Shown here in pieces: positions 9,279-18,371 of a DNA stretch of 64,000 bases (position 1 is the first letter of the stretch; each line of letters opens with the position of its first letter). Both the position numbers and the translations under genes were made by a program. The stretch spans positions 1 to 64,000 of the forward strand of contig JAAUUT010000001.1 of NCBI GenBank assembly GCA_012031035.1, given 5' to 3'. Source of the stretch: Candidatus Altimarinota bacterium (GTDB lineage Bacteria; Cyanobacteriota; Cyanobacteriia; Cyanobacteriales; Microcystaceae). The notes below the pieces were generated by a model. It saw only the letters and a program-made list of their open reading frames with translations. It made no database searches and was not told the DNA's origin.

Positions 9279-10097
9279 ATGATTAGCATCGTAACACCTG
9301 TTTATAATGGAGAAGCATTTATTGAGTCGTGTATTAAAGTTGCGATCGCCCAAAATTGCTCCGATATAGAACATATTATTGTTGATGGAGGATCGAGCGA
9401 TCGCACGGTAGAAATTATTAAAAACTACGCTCGAAATTATCCCCATATTCGTTGGATTTCTGAAAAAGATAAAGGTCAATCGGATGCAATGAATAAAGGA
9501 ATTTCTATGGCAAAAGGCGATATTTTAGCAATTCTAAATGTTGACGATTTTTACGAACCCAACGTACTTAATCGTATAGTAGAAATTTTTAAAACCCTTC
9601 CCGAACCTAGTTTGTTAGTTGGCAACTGTAATATTTTAGGAGAAGGCGATCGCCTCTTAAACGTACAGAAACCCGCAAAACTGAGTTTATATGATTTTCT
9701 CCAAGGATTTGAAATTAACCCACCACCCCCTAATCCTTCTGCTTATTTTTACCATAAATCATTACATCAAAAAGTAGGACTCTATGAGGTTCGAGATCAT
9801 TACTCAATGGATTTAGATTTTTTGTTTAAAGCCGTTCAAGTTGCAAACGTCAAATATCTTGATGAAACCTGGGGAAATTTTCGCTATGTTAGCGGCACAA
9901 AAAGTTTTGATAGTGCTGCTAATGGAAACTTTAAAAAAAACTATCAAAATCTGATCAGAAGTTATATTAAAGACTTACCGTTGCCCCAGCGAATTTTGAT
10001 GTTTTGGAAATGGAACCTTTTAACAAGAATAAAATATTTCTCTCGTCATCCCGACGAAATTTTTGTATTTTTATTAAAAAAAATTAAGCGATCGTAA
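9279..10097 (+). CDS. Glycosyltransferase family 2
   Basis: About 272 residues from the ATG at 9279. The longer frame from 9213 overlaps the preceding gene and adds an unlikely 22-residue leader. Seen: ISIVTPVYNGEAFI at the N-terminus, IIVDGGSSDRT, KDKGQSDAMNKG, and the metal-site NVDDFY. This GDGGS/KGQSDAMNKG subtype is common in polysaccharide loci. The C-terminus is basic (KKIKRS). It lies in a same-strand run with GT4 genes on both sides. Confidence 0.88.
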   Translation: MISIVTPVYNGEAFIESCIKVAIAQNCSDIEHIIVDGGSSDRTVEIIKNYARNYPHIRWISEKDKGQSDAMNKGISMAKGDILAILNVDDFYEPNVLNRIVEIFKTLPEPSLLVGNCNILGEGDRLLNVQKPAKLSLYDFLQGFEINPPPPNPSAYFYHKSLHQKVGLYEVRDHYSMDLDFLFKAVQVANVKYLDETWGNFRYVSGTKSFDSAANGNFKKNYQNLIRSYIKDLPLPQRILMFWKWNLLTRIKYFSRHPDEIFVFLLKKIKRS

Positions 10098-10107
10098 AAG
10101 ATAAAAT

Positions 10108-11274
10108 ATGAGACTACTGTTTCTATTGTCTTCGACTATTCGAGGTGGTGCCGAAGAACACGCCTTAACCCTTGCCTGGGCCGCAGCAAAAAAAGGTTGG
10201 GAAGTTCATGCCGCTTTCCCCCAATGCCAGGAAACAGCGTCTCTAATTGAGGATTTTCAAACCGCAGGCATCAATTACCATCCCCTCAATATTGCTGACA
10301 CCAACGTCCGAGAATTAAAGAAAGTAGGAGATTATTTGCCGCAATTGGCTCGAACCATTGCTTTTCTCCTCAAAATCAAGGCGGATGTTATACAACTCAA
10401 TCTTTCCTATCCCGATCGCTGTTTGGGCCCTCTCATTGCCTGTGGACTTTTAAAAATCCCGACCGCAGTAGTATTTCAATTGGTTCCACCCCAGTTTTCT
10501 TTAACGCCAACCATTCTAAAAGTTTATGATTGGGCAAGAGCGAGAAACCAACAATGGATTGCAATTTCTAATAATAATCGTCAGTTGTTGTGCGATTATT
10601 TTAAACTCTCTCAAGACCAATTATGGTTCATCTATAACGGCACAAAAATCGAATCCAATTTTATTAATTGTACGCCCCAAGAAATTGCCGAAATACGCTC
10701 TCAAGTTCGTCAAGAACTGGGCTTATCTGAAGATAGCAAGCTTTTGCTAACAGTAGGGCGCTTGAGTGCCCAAAAAGGCTATCACGATCTCCCGCCAATT
10801 ATTGCTTCTATTGTTAATGAGTTTCCCCAAGTAAAATTTGTTTGGGTTGGCGAAGGAGAGGAAAGAGACTCTCTCGTCAAACAGATAAAAAAATATGGCG
10901 TTGAAGATAGCGTATTATTGCTTGGATATCGTTCTGACATTCCACGCTTGTTAAAAGCTGCCGATCTATTTGTCTTTCCGACTTATTTTGAAGGACTGCC
11001 TTTTGCTCCGATTGAAGCCGTCGCCCATAGTCTGCCAATGGTTACTTCAAATGCTAGTAGTTTGCCAGAAATTATTGAAGATAAAGTTAGCGGTCTTCTT
11101 TTTGAGGTAGGAAATCGCGATCGCTTGCAAGAATCCTTACTATGGGCGCTCAGAAATCCCGAATCCATGCAAGAAATGGCTCGCAATGCCGAGCAACAGG
11201 CTCGCAATTTTTCACAAGAAAAAATGATCCAAGCTTATCTTGATATCTGGCAAAAATTGGCATCCAGAGCCTGA
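10108..11274 (+). CDS. Glycosyltransferase family 4
   Basis: A 388-residue GT4 with RLLFLLSSTIRGGAEEHAL at the N-terminus (glycine-rich loop), LLTVGRLSAQKGYHDL at the start of the donor domain, and FPTYFEGLPFAPIEAVAHSLP with the family's E-x7-E region. It follows the preceding GT2 by ten bases and is the last gene of the plus-strand cluster. The donor sugar cannot be read from sequence. Confidence 0.88.
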   Translation: MRLLFLLSSTIRGGAEEHALTLAWAAAKKGWEVHAAFPQCQETASLIEDFQTAGINYHPLNIADTNVRELKKVGDYLPQLARTIAFLLKIKADVIQLNLSYPDRCLGPLIACGLLKIPTAVVFQLVPPQFSLTPTILKVYDWARARNQQWIAISNNNRQLLCDYFKLSQDQLWFIYNGTKIESNFINCTPQEIAEIRSQVRQELGLSEDSKLLLTVGRLSAQKGYHDLPPIIASIVNEFPQVKFVWVGEGEERDSLVKQIKKYGVEDSVLLLGYRSDIPRLLKAADLFVFPTYFEGLPFAPIEAVAHSLPMVTSNASSLPEIIEDKVSGLLFEVGNRDRLQESLLWALRNPESMQEMARNAEQQARNFSQEKMIQAYLDIWQKLASRA

Positions 11275-11320
11275 ATAAAAAAATTCTTTCGCCAGTAAAA
11301 TACCTCTATTTCGAGTCGGA

Positions 11321-11803
11321 TTAACGCAACACAGTTACCCCATCTAGGTAGTTTTTTAACTGCTGACCATTGTCATAGGAAAATTCTTCTAGTCTCGGCA
11401 GATTTTCAGCCCTGAATGCTTTTGCTTCGCTAATTTCTAACTTATCCCTAACGCGAATTTCTCCTCGAACTTCGGCAGCGACGACCACACAAATCGAGTG
11501 CAATCTCGGATCGCGATCCGGTGCCGAATAAACGCCAACTAAATTGCGAATTTTAACCAATTGTAATCCTGTCTCTTCTGCTAATTCTCTTCGGATAGTA
11601 CGAGGAATGTCTTCTCGCCAGTTAACCATTCCTCCAGGCAATGCCCATTGTCCCGTATCGCGCCGCCGAATCAAAACAATGCGTCCATCTGGCAAAATGG
11701 GAATAATGCTCGTACCAGGGACGGGATGACGAAAGATTAGACCTAAAATAAATTGGCGAAGCGAACGACGAGTAGGAAAAGAATTTCGAGAGTTTTTTTT
11801 CAC
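11321..11803 (-). CDS. Nudix hydrolase
   Basis: 160 residues with a Nudix box at about 57-79: GG..N-WRED...RRELAEETGL, matching GX5EX7REUXEEXGU except that the box's first E lies in the WREDI segment. Such enzymes hydrolyse nucleoside diphosphates linked to another group; the substrate is unknown. The start is GTG. A basic N-terminal ~20 residues precede the domain. It is convergent with the glycosyltransferase run. Confidence 0.8.
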   Translation of the reverse strand: MKKNSRNSFPTRRSLRQFILGLIFRHPVPGTSIIPILPDGRIVLIRRRDTGQWALPGGMVNWREDIPRTIRRELAEETGLQLVKIRNLVGVYSAPDRDPRLHSICVVVAAEVRGEIRVRDKLEISEAKAFRAENLPRLEEFSYDNGQQLKNYLDGVTVLR

Positions 11804-11933
11804 TGAAATAGAAATGGGTGAAGCCTGGCAATCTTGATAATGAGAATAATTTTAAGCGATTGTTTAACTTAACTATCCAAAGTTAAATAAATACTTGTCT
11901 CAAAACAAAATAAAGATCGCTCTTGGTTAGATT

Positions 11934-12296
11934 TTAATTTTTCTGATTTCTGGTAATGTCGATGGTAATTCTTCCCCCAAAATCGGGGATCGGTGCGGCG
12001 GGTTTAGATAGCTGGACGCGAACTCGCTCGATTTTTTCTAATTTTAAAATTTCATCGGCGATCGCAGCCGCTAATTTTTCAACTAAGGCAAATTTTTGAG
12101 TTTTGATGAGATCTTTAACGATGGCGATCGCGCTTCGGTAGTCGCAAGTATCTTCGATGAGATCGCTCCCTCCCGCTTTAGATAAATCGACCCATAACGT
12201 CAGATCGACCTCAAACCATTGTCCGAGAACTTGTTCTTCTGCTAAATATCCTGTATATCCGTAGCTGCGAATCCCAGTAATTTGAATTGCGTCCAT
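11934..12296 (-). CDS. folB: Dihydroneopterin aldolase
   Basis: 120 residues, the family's standard length. FolB converts 7,8-dihydroneopterin to 6-hydroxymethyl-dihydropterin and glycolaldehyde in folate synthesis; it is cytoplasmic and usually an octamer. Seen: GYTGYLAEEQVLGQWFEVD with the pterin-binding glutamate, CDYRSAIAIVKDLI, LVEKLAAAIAD and the catalytic-lysine segment QLSKPAAPIPDF. The start is ATG at 12296, three bases after the stop of the upstream DUF2808 gene, so the two are probably co-transcribed. Confidence 0.9.
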   Translation of the reverse strand: MDAIQITGIRSYGYTGYLAEEQVLGQWFEVDLTLWVDLSKAGGSDLIEDTCDYRSAIAIVKDLIKTQKFALVEKLAAAIADEILKLEKIERVRVQLSKPAAPIPDFGGRITIDITRNQKN

Positions 12297-12299
12297 ATT

Positions 12300-12863
12300 T
12301 TAAGGAAAAAAACGATTGAAAGTATTGCCATCAAAAAAGCTTAATCGTCCAACGCCAAGATACAATCCTTCGGGTTTTTTTCCTCTCGGAAAAGCCGTTA
12401 CGCCAAACAAATAAATGCCACCTACATCGGGATTGCGTTTGGGTTTTAAACCAACTGTAAAGGTTGTCCCAGGAGAGATAGGCGGGTCGAATGTAAGAGA
12501 AATAGTTTTATTTTCTTCATCCCAATTTGCAGCACCCAAAGACAATTCTTCTCCTTTATCCGAACGCTCGCCTTCAAAAGCAAACGTTTCATCTCCATAA
12601 AAATCGATCTCATCCGAACCTCGGCGTTGTTGAATGGTTACTTTTGCGATCGCCTCGCCTGCATTTTCGGGTAAATTAATAGTGAAATAATATTTAGCTC
12701 CCCAAGATCTAATACTATTTAAAGTCGTGACCGTATTAAGCAAGCGAGGAGATTTTTCAAAAGCAGTTCTACCACCTTCTAACTCAACTGCTTTAGCTGA
12801 AGGTAAGGAAATTATTAATAGACTGGCAAGTGAAATAGTTAGTTTTGATATAAAACTTTTCAT
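12300..12863 (-). CDS. DUF2808 secreted protein
   Basis: 187 residues. An N-terminal signal peptide (KSFISKLTISLASLLIISLPSAKA) is followed by a beta-rich domain typical of the cyanobacterial DUF2808 family: YYFTINLPENAGEAIAKVTI, FEGERSDKGEEL and PPISPGTTFTVGLKP. Function is unknown; export to the periplasm or outside is likely. It lies directly upstream of folB on the same strand. Confidence 0.75.
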   Translation of the reverse strand: MKSFISKLTISLASLLIISLPSAKAVELEGGRTAFEKSPRLLNTVTTLNSIRSWGAKYYFTINLPENAGEAIAKVTIQQRRGSDEIDFYGDETFAFEGERSDKGEELSLGAANWDEENKTISLTFDPPISPGTTFTVGLKPKRNPDVGGIYLFGVTAFPRGKKPEGLYLGVGRLSFFDGNTFNRFFP

Positions 12864-13247
12864 TTTTTTTCGACCTATATTTTCAAAAGGACTTCAATAA
12901 AATGAGTTTCAAAAGCATTGCAGTGCGAAAGTCCCGCTCGCGCGAGCAAGATGTTCTACGTGTATTTAATTCTGTTTATTTACTTATACTATTTTAAAAA
13001 ATTTTATTACCAATTGACGATCGCGCTTGCTTCTTGCTAGGCTAAATCTTAATTAGAGACATTAATATTGAAGTAAATACTCATAGCGCCAGATTTTTCA
13101 TTTTACGAAGCATTTCAATGATATTTTGCTTCTTTTTTTAATGTTGAGCTAGTCAACAATGATTTCGAGAAACTAACAGAATTGGATCGTTTAGTCAGTT
13201 TTGCTAGCTCTTTGACCAAGACAAACGAATATTGATTTTCAAGATAA
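12864..13247. other. Non-coding gap upstream of the DUF2808 gene
   Basis: About 380 bases, AT-rich, with no convincing gene. It holds a perfect 12-base palindrome GCTCGCGCGAGC near 12937. The part next to 12863 should contain the promoter of the DUF2808-folB pair, but I cannot assign boxes with confidence. Confidence 0.5.
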
Positions 13248-13430
13248 ATAGACATAATGATTGATAGGTTGGGTTATGTCTGACGACAGGCTAGCGCCAA
13301 CGTTGCCTCAGCGGAAACCGCCAAGACGAAGACTCGGAGGCGGACTCGCACGGACATAGCCCCAGCGAAGGTCTCGATCGCACTTTCTACCTAACTCCCC
13401 AACCTACGTCATCTATTCGATTATGTCTAT
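13248..13430. repeat. 183-bp element with nested inverted repeats beside the pnp stop codon
   Basis: ATAGACATAAT at 13248-13258 is repeated inverted at 13420-13430 (11/11). Inside it TAGGTTGGG at 13265-13273 is repeated inverted at 13398-13406 (9/9). GGGTTATGTC from 13271 pairs with GACATAGCCC near 13355 with one mismatch. The core is GC-rich and unlike its AT-rich flanks. It could be a small non-autonomous mobile element (MITE-like) or a folded 3' untranslated region of pnp. Confidence 0.6.
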
Positions 13431-13434
13431 GAGC

Positions 13435-15591
13435 TTATGCGATCGCGGCTGCTTTACGTGCTGCTGCTGCTTCATCGGGATGAATGCCCAAGCGCGTCAA
13501 ATTCAGGCGACCTTTATTATCGATCTCCCGAACTTTGACGACGACTTCATCGCCAACTGCTACTTCATCTTCAACTCTGCCAACGCGACCTTCAGCCAGT
13601 TGAGAGATGTGAATCATTCCTTCTTTACCAGGTAAGACTTCCACAAAAGCCCCAATTTGGATGATGCGCGTGACGCGACCCACATAAACATCGCCTTCGT
13701 TGAGTTTGCGGGTCATGTTGTAGATAAGTTTTTTGGCTTTTTCGGCTTTTTCGCCTTCAACCGCAGAAATCGTTACCGTACCATCATCTTCGATATCGAC
13801 TTTCGCTCCGGTTTGTTCGGTAATGCCTTTAATGGTTTTACCGCCAGGCCCGATCACCAATCCAATCAAATCGGGATCGATCTTAATGGTTAGCAAGCGC
13901 GGTGCGTAAGGAGATAGTTCGGTGCGGGGCGTATCGATAGTTGAGAGCATTTTTTCGAGGATATGCAGGCGTGCGGGTCTAGCTTGTTCGATCGCCTTCG
14001 CAATCGTTTCCATCTTTAACCCCGTAATTTTCATATCCATTTGCAAGGCGGTGATCCCCGTATCCGTCCCCGCGACTTTGAAGTCCATATCGCCGAGGAA
14101 GTCTTCAATGCCTTGAATATCGGTAAGAATGCGAACCTCATCGCCTTCTTTGATCAAACCCATTGCTGCGCCGCTAACAGGCTTTTGCAGGGGAACGCCC
14201 GCATCCATTAAAGCTAGGGTAGAACCGCAGACCGAACCCATCGAAGTCGATCCATTCGAGGAGAGAACTTCTGAAACGACTCGCAATACGTAAGGAAATT
14301 CTTCTTGAGTTGGTAGAATCGGTAAGATCGCTCGTTCTGCTAAGGCTCCGTGACCGATTTCCCGTCGTCCTGGCGATCGCATGGGACGAGTTTCTCCGAC
14401 AGAATAGGGCGGGAAATTGTAGTGATGTAAATAGCGTTTTAGATCTTCGGGGTGCAAGTCGTCGCCGAGGTCTTGGGCATCGCCTGGGGTTCCCAAAGTT
14501 GCGATCGAGAGTACCTGTGTCAGTCCGCGTCTAAACAGACCGCTGCCGTGAACTCGATTGGGTAGAACGCCGACGCGGCAAGCAATCGGTCTTACTTCGT
14601 CGAGTTTGCGACCATCAACCCGCATCCCTTCATCAAGGATTTGGGCGCGCATTAATTTCTTGGTTAAATCTTTGAATAGATTAGGAACGATTTTGGGGGT
14701 TTCAGACGCAGCAACCTTTAAGGGATCGTCGTCGGGAAGTTCTGCGATCGCGCTATTAATTGCAGTTTCTTTGATTTCGTCCAAAGCTTCGTCGCGAGCG
14801 TTTTTATCTAGGTCGTATTGGGAGAGAATTTTTTTAATAGAAGCAGAAGCGCGATCGCTAATGAAGGTTTTGAGCGTTTCATTAACGACAGGGGGTTCAG
14901 CCGTAGCTATTTCAATCCCCAATTCTTGCATCAATTCCTGTTGCGCTTTGATTAAATCTCGAACGGCTTCGTATCCGAAATCGATCGCTTCGATTACGTC
15001 CTGTTCGGGCAATTGATTTGCTCCTGCTTCTACCATCACCACGCCATCGGGAGTCCCAGCTACGACCAAATCAAGATCGCCTGCATCAATCTCCTTATAG
15101 GTAGGATTGATGATAAAATCATCGCCGATCAAGCCAACGCGCACGGCTGCCATCGGACCGTAAAAGGGAATTTTCGCTAAAATCGTGGCAACCGAAGCAC
15201 CAGTAACTGCCAAAACATCTGGCGGCACTTCTTCATCCATCGATAAGGTTGTTGCCACAATTTGCAGATCGTCGCGCAGCCAACTGGGAAATAAGGGGCG
15301 TATGGGGCGATCGATTAGACGACCTGTTAAAATAGCTCTTTCTGGCGGACGACCTTCACGACGCAAAAAACCGCCAGGAATGCGTCCGGCGGCATAAAGT
15401 CTTTCTTCATAATCTACAGTTAGGGGTAGAAAATCGATTCCTTCTCTACCTGCGGCTCTCGTTGCCGTCACCAAAACTGCTGTTTCTCCTGACTGAATTA
15501 GAACGGCTCCACCTGCTTGTGGGGCTAATAAACCTATCTTGAGTCGTATATCCCGTCCATCGAAGGATATCGACTTATCATACTCCTGCAT
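13435..15591 (-). CDS. pnp: Polynucleotide phosphorylase (polyribonucleotide nucleotidyltransferase)
   Basis: 718 residues, full length. It degrades RNA 3'-5' with phosphate and in cyanobacteria also adds heteropolymeric tails. Domain order: first RNase PH domain (about 1-140), helical linker, second RNase PH domain (about 310-545, with [10 protein letters not shown] and [12 protein letters not shown]), KH domain ([17 protein letters not shown], about 570-630), S1 domain ([20 protein letters not shown], about 640-705). The start is ATG at 15591. Confidence 0.97.
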   Translation of the reverse strand: MQEYDKSISFDGRDIRLKIGLLAPQAGGAVLIQSGETAVLVTATRAAGREGIDFLPLTVDYEERLYAAGRIPGGFLRREGRPPERAILTGRLIDRPIRPLFPSWLRDDLQIVATTLSMDEEVPPDVLAVTGASVATILAKIPFYGPMAAVRVGLIGDDFIINPTYKEIDAGDLDLVVAGTPDGVVMVEAGANQLPEQDVIEAIDFGYEAVRDLIKAQQELMQELGIEIATAEPPVVNETLKTFISDRASASIKKILSQYDLDKNARDEALDEIKETAINSAIAELPDDDPLKVAASETPKIVPNLFKDLTKKLMRAQILDEGMRVDGRKLDEVRPIACRVGVLPNRVHGSGLFRRGLTQVLSIATLGTPGDAQDLGDDLHPEDLKRYLHHYNFPPYSVGETRPMRSPGRREIGHGALAERAILPILPTQEEFPYVLRVVSEVLSSNGSTSMGSVCGSTLALMDAGVPLQKPVSGAAMGLIKEGDEVRILTDIQGIEDFLGDMDFKVAGTDTGITALQMDMKITGLKMETIAKAIEQARPARLHILEKMLSTIDTPRTELSPYAPRLLTIKIDPDLIGLVIGPGGKTIKGITEQTGAKVDIEDDGTVTISAVEGEKAEKAKKLIYNMTRKLNEGDVYVGRVTRIIQIGAFVEVLPGKEGMIHISQLAEGRVGRVEDEVAVGDEVVVKVREIDNKGRLNLTRLGIHPDEAAAARKAAAIA

Positions 15592-15737
15592 GTAGCGTTT
15601 TTTCCTTTTTTTTCACTTTTCTCTTTCTGAGGCAATCCTAACATTTCCAGTTATTAGTTATTTGCTATTAATTACTATTTCTTTATCAATCTAATGGTGA
15701 TTGGTGATTAGGGGTTGGTGATTGGGGTAGGTTTTCT

Positions 15738-15782
15738 CGATAACGAGAGTGTCCCAGTCACCGATAACGAGAGTGTCCCAGT
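15738..15782. repeat. Two direct copies of a 21-bp sequence
   Basis: CGATAACGAGAGTGTCCCAGT occurs at 15738-15758 and again at 15762-15782, a 24-base period. It is flanked by heptamer GGTGATT repeats (about 15694-15735). The stretch lies between pnp and the DUF1816 gene. No gene is present; it looks like repeat expansion. Confidence 0.7.
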
Positions 15783-15801
15783 TCCTATTCACCAATCCCT
15801 A

Positions 15802-16020
15802 TTATTCGTCTTCCTCTATTGTCAAAACTTGCGGCTGACACTGCTGAATCTCGACGGATATTTCTTGGGCACCTTCTTCTACTAAATCCTCAACATATCC
15901 AGTCTGATTGTGCTTAGCTTCCTCAGCACTCTCAAAAGGGCCAAAGTAATAGGTGCAACGAGGTTTTGCTGTCTGAATTACTACCCACCAGGGTAGGCTT
16001 TGCTTTTTGAAAAAAGGCAA
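15802..16020 (-). CDS. DUF1816 small protein
   Basis: 72 residues matching the cyanobacterial DUF1816 family: WWVVIQTAKPRCTYYFGPF at residues 11-29, then SAEEAKHNQTGYVEDL and EEGAQEISVEIQQCQP. Small soluble proteins of this family are widespread in cyanobacteria and some are linked to phycobilisome-type domains, but the function is not settled. The start is ATG at 16020. Confidence 0.82.
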   Translation of the reverse strand: MPFFKKQSLPWWVVIQTAKPRCTYYFGPFESAEEAKHNQTGYVEDLVEEGAQEISVEIQQCQPQVLTIEEDE

Positions 16021-16266
16021 CCAAGAAAAAAAACTTCATGCACTCCGCTCGCAAAGGGATGGAACCTTGTTTGTCTCAATACCGTAGACATCCTACCATT
16101 ATCAAGGATTTTTTTCGATAATCTAAAAATTTTAGCTGACCCTAACCAGCCTGCATAATTAGGGATTTTTAGCAACAAAAGTTGATTAAAGAGAGAAAAA
16201 TATGGAATATTTTAGAAGCGAGTTAATTTATTTAAACTCTTATTGTTTTCTATTAATTAGCATAAA

Positions 16267-16672
16267 TTGCTGGTTATGCAGCTAGAAAGAGCCGCTAGAA
16301 GCGGTAATGGAACTTTAAAATGGTTTCCTTCTACCGTTATCAAAGACCTAGAAATTGACGACAATATTATTGAAAGCGCGATCGCATCTCAATCTCTCTT
16401 CGCCAACGGAAAGTGGCGATGCTTATTGCACCCAAGGCTTTACTTATCCCTTGGCGATGGAGCAAACTGCTACGGCGCAACCGCAGCAAATGCCGTCTTT
16501 CTATCGTCAGTACGAACCTTATTACGGTTACGATCGCGAACCGCAATTAGAAACTCTCCGTCGTCGCTTACAACGCAATGGCAATCCGATTGACTTTCCT
16601 GCTTTATCGGCTCCTTTCTCTCGGCCTTACCAACCTTACCCAAGACAAAATGGGTGGCAGGAATTACGTTAA
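16267..16672 (+). pseudogene. Possible hypothetical gene broken into two overlapping frames
   Basis: Frame one (16267-16593) starts with a plausible protein (NGTLKWFPSTVIKDLEIDD) that loses protein-like character after about residue 50. Frame two (16355-16672) becomes protein-like from about 16400 (GDAYCTQGFTYPLA) and ends in a Pro/Tyr/Arg-rich tail (PYQPYPRQNGW). A single frameshift near 16395-16425 would join them into one ~130-residue protein. I recognise no family. Alternatively only the part from the ATG at 16457 (MEQTATAQPQQ) is a real small gene. Confidence 0.35.
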
Positions 16673-16767
16673 CTCATTTCCCGTCAAAAAAAACGGGGAT
16701 TTCGCGTCATCGATCGTTAGAGATGCAAGTTTTTATAACGGGTTGAGAGTGAGGAGCGATCGCTCGA

Positions 16768-17643
16768 TTATGGTGTCGGTTGACTCTCCAAATACTGGAG
16801 AAATTCTAGCAATTCTTCATCAAGGAGTAAGTGACGCGATCGCTTTCCATAAGTTTGCAACAAGTAATCGCGTCCTTGCTCGTTCGTCCAACCCAAACGC
16901 TTCATATGAATAGTAGTTTGAGTAATAATATCCATCGAATCTAATTGTTCGGTGTCTTCATTCGACGGAATTTTTAAGGCTGGTTGAGTAGTTTTTGAGA
17001 CAACTGCATTACTCTCGTCTTTCTCTTCAGGTGCAACTATTTCTGGCGTTGCTGTTTGAATATCTAATTGAGGTTTCGAGGTAAAGGAATTTGTTTCTTC
17101 AGGTTCGGCTATTTCTGGTGTTGCTTTTTGAATCTCTAATTGAGCTTCTGAAGTAAAAGAGTTTGTTTCTTCGGGTTCGGCTATTTCTGGCGTTGCTGTT
17201 TGAATCTCTAACTGAGGTTCTGAGGTAAAAGAATTAGTTATTTTAGCAGTCTTTGATTTAGAGGAAGTCGCACCATTCGATCGCAACGGTAAAGATTCAT
17301 GAGCTTCAACTTGGTCTTGAGAAGGTACAATTTCGCTAATTGAAGCCGTTGATTTTTTGCGTTCTTTGCTTGTGAGGCGATCGCTATCTGTACTAACTTG
17401 GCTTTTTGTTGCTGTTAATTCTTGATGAATAACAACTTCTTCGTTGAGATTGAGCAGCGATAAAGCTCTATCTCTTGCTCGATCTTCTGCTTGTTCGACT
17501 GTATCGCTAGAGGCTAATCCCGTTGCTATTGTAACGCCTTCTACTTGCACTAAAGCCCTAACGATATACTTACCATGGTCTATTTCGACTAGCTCGCTAA
17601 TAAGACTACCTTGAGGATAATATTTTCGGAATTGAGTCAACAT
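16768..17643 (-). CDS. Cyanobacterial protein with tandem 24-residue repeats, function unknown
   Basis: 291 residues in three parts. Residues 1-66 form a compact domain (FRKYYPQGSLISELVEIDHG, ending in AEDRARDRALSLL). A Ser/Thr/Glu-rich linker contains three tandem near-identical 24-residue repeats (136-159, 160-183, 184-207, each NSFTS..QL.IQ.ATPEI..PEE). A C-terminal helical domain has GWTNEQGRDYLLQTYGKRSR. The two ends look conserved in cyanobacteria from memory, but I cannot name a function. The start is ATG at 17643. Confidence 0.65.
   Translation of the reverse strand: MLTQFRKYYPQGSLISELVEIDHGKYIVRALVQVEGVTIATGLASSDTVEQAEDRARDRALSLLNLNEEVVIHQELTATKSQVSTDSDRLTSKERKKSTASISEIVPSQDQVEAHESLPLRSNGATSSKSKTAKITNSFTSEPQLEIQTATPEIAEPEETNSFTSEAQLEIQKATPEIAEPEETNSFTSKPQLDIQTATPEIVAPEEKDESNAVVSKTTQPALKIPSNEDTEQLDSMDIITQTTIHMKRLGWTNEQGRDYLLQTYGKRSRHLLLDEELLEFLQYLESQPTP
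17023..17238 (-). repeat. Three tandem 72-bp in-frame repeats
   Basis: These encode residues 136-207 of the protein above. The copies differ at a few codons, so they are not a fresh duplication. The 72-base unit is a multiple of three, which keeps the frame whatever the copy number. Confidence 0.85.
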
Positions 17644-18371
17644 AAATCAGATTTTTGTTATTTAAGAAACTATCTCGCGCGATCGGCTTTACCGATACTT
17701 TTAGGCAATCGCTACAAATATTGTACTAATCAAGTACTAACTAAACGTTACGGCTCATGAAAAGAGAAGCAAAAAGTTACCTTGTATTGGTAAAATTAGA
17801 GACTAAATGAAATGTCTTTTGGAGCAATTAATTAAAGTGCTGAGGGGTTATCTACAGCTTTGCAATAATAAAACCTAAGCATTTGCCTTTAAATAACTAA
17901 ATTATTGAAGTTCATCAAGAAATTACTCTGTGAACTATATTAAGGCTACAACTCCCTATAGACAAAGTAATCATTCCCTAGCTGCAACTTCATCGCCAGC
18001 TAGAGTTTACCTTAAATCCTTCCTAGCTCGATAAAAGCTAGAAAAAATTTTCGTCGATTAGTAACGGTTATTAAAACCAATTAACCTATGTCGCCTCTTG
18101 ATTTGCAAATGTTCGCCTTAAACAACGATAGGATCGGGAAATTTAGCCGATTCGACAGTTAACCCCTCATGTATTCAGTTAGCGCTTGAGGAGTTAGCCA
18201 ACAAACGATAGCTACTGATCCTTATTGGTTAAATTTTCGCTTGGCTTTGTGTTTTGAGCCAGAAATAGCTCATATTGATACCTGATTGAAAAGCGCAATT
18301 GCCCAAAGGCGCATGGCAAATGGCGATCGCGCCAAGAAAAATCAAACTCAAACAACAAAGGATTATTATAA
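17644..18371. other. Long divergent intergenic region (728 bp), no gene seen
   Basis: It lies between the minus-strand repeat protein (start 17643) and the plus-strand RNB gene (start 18372). I find no protein-like frame, tRNA or known RNA. It should contain both promoters and probably a long leader for the RNB gene. A small RNA cannot be excluded. Confidence 0.5.

Noticed and set aside
14558-15016. 152-codon frame opposite pnp
   Set aside because: It is the mirror of a highly conserved coding strand; serine-rich, no start signal.
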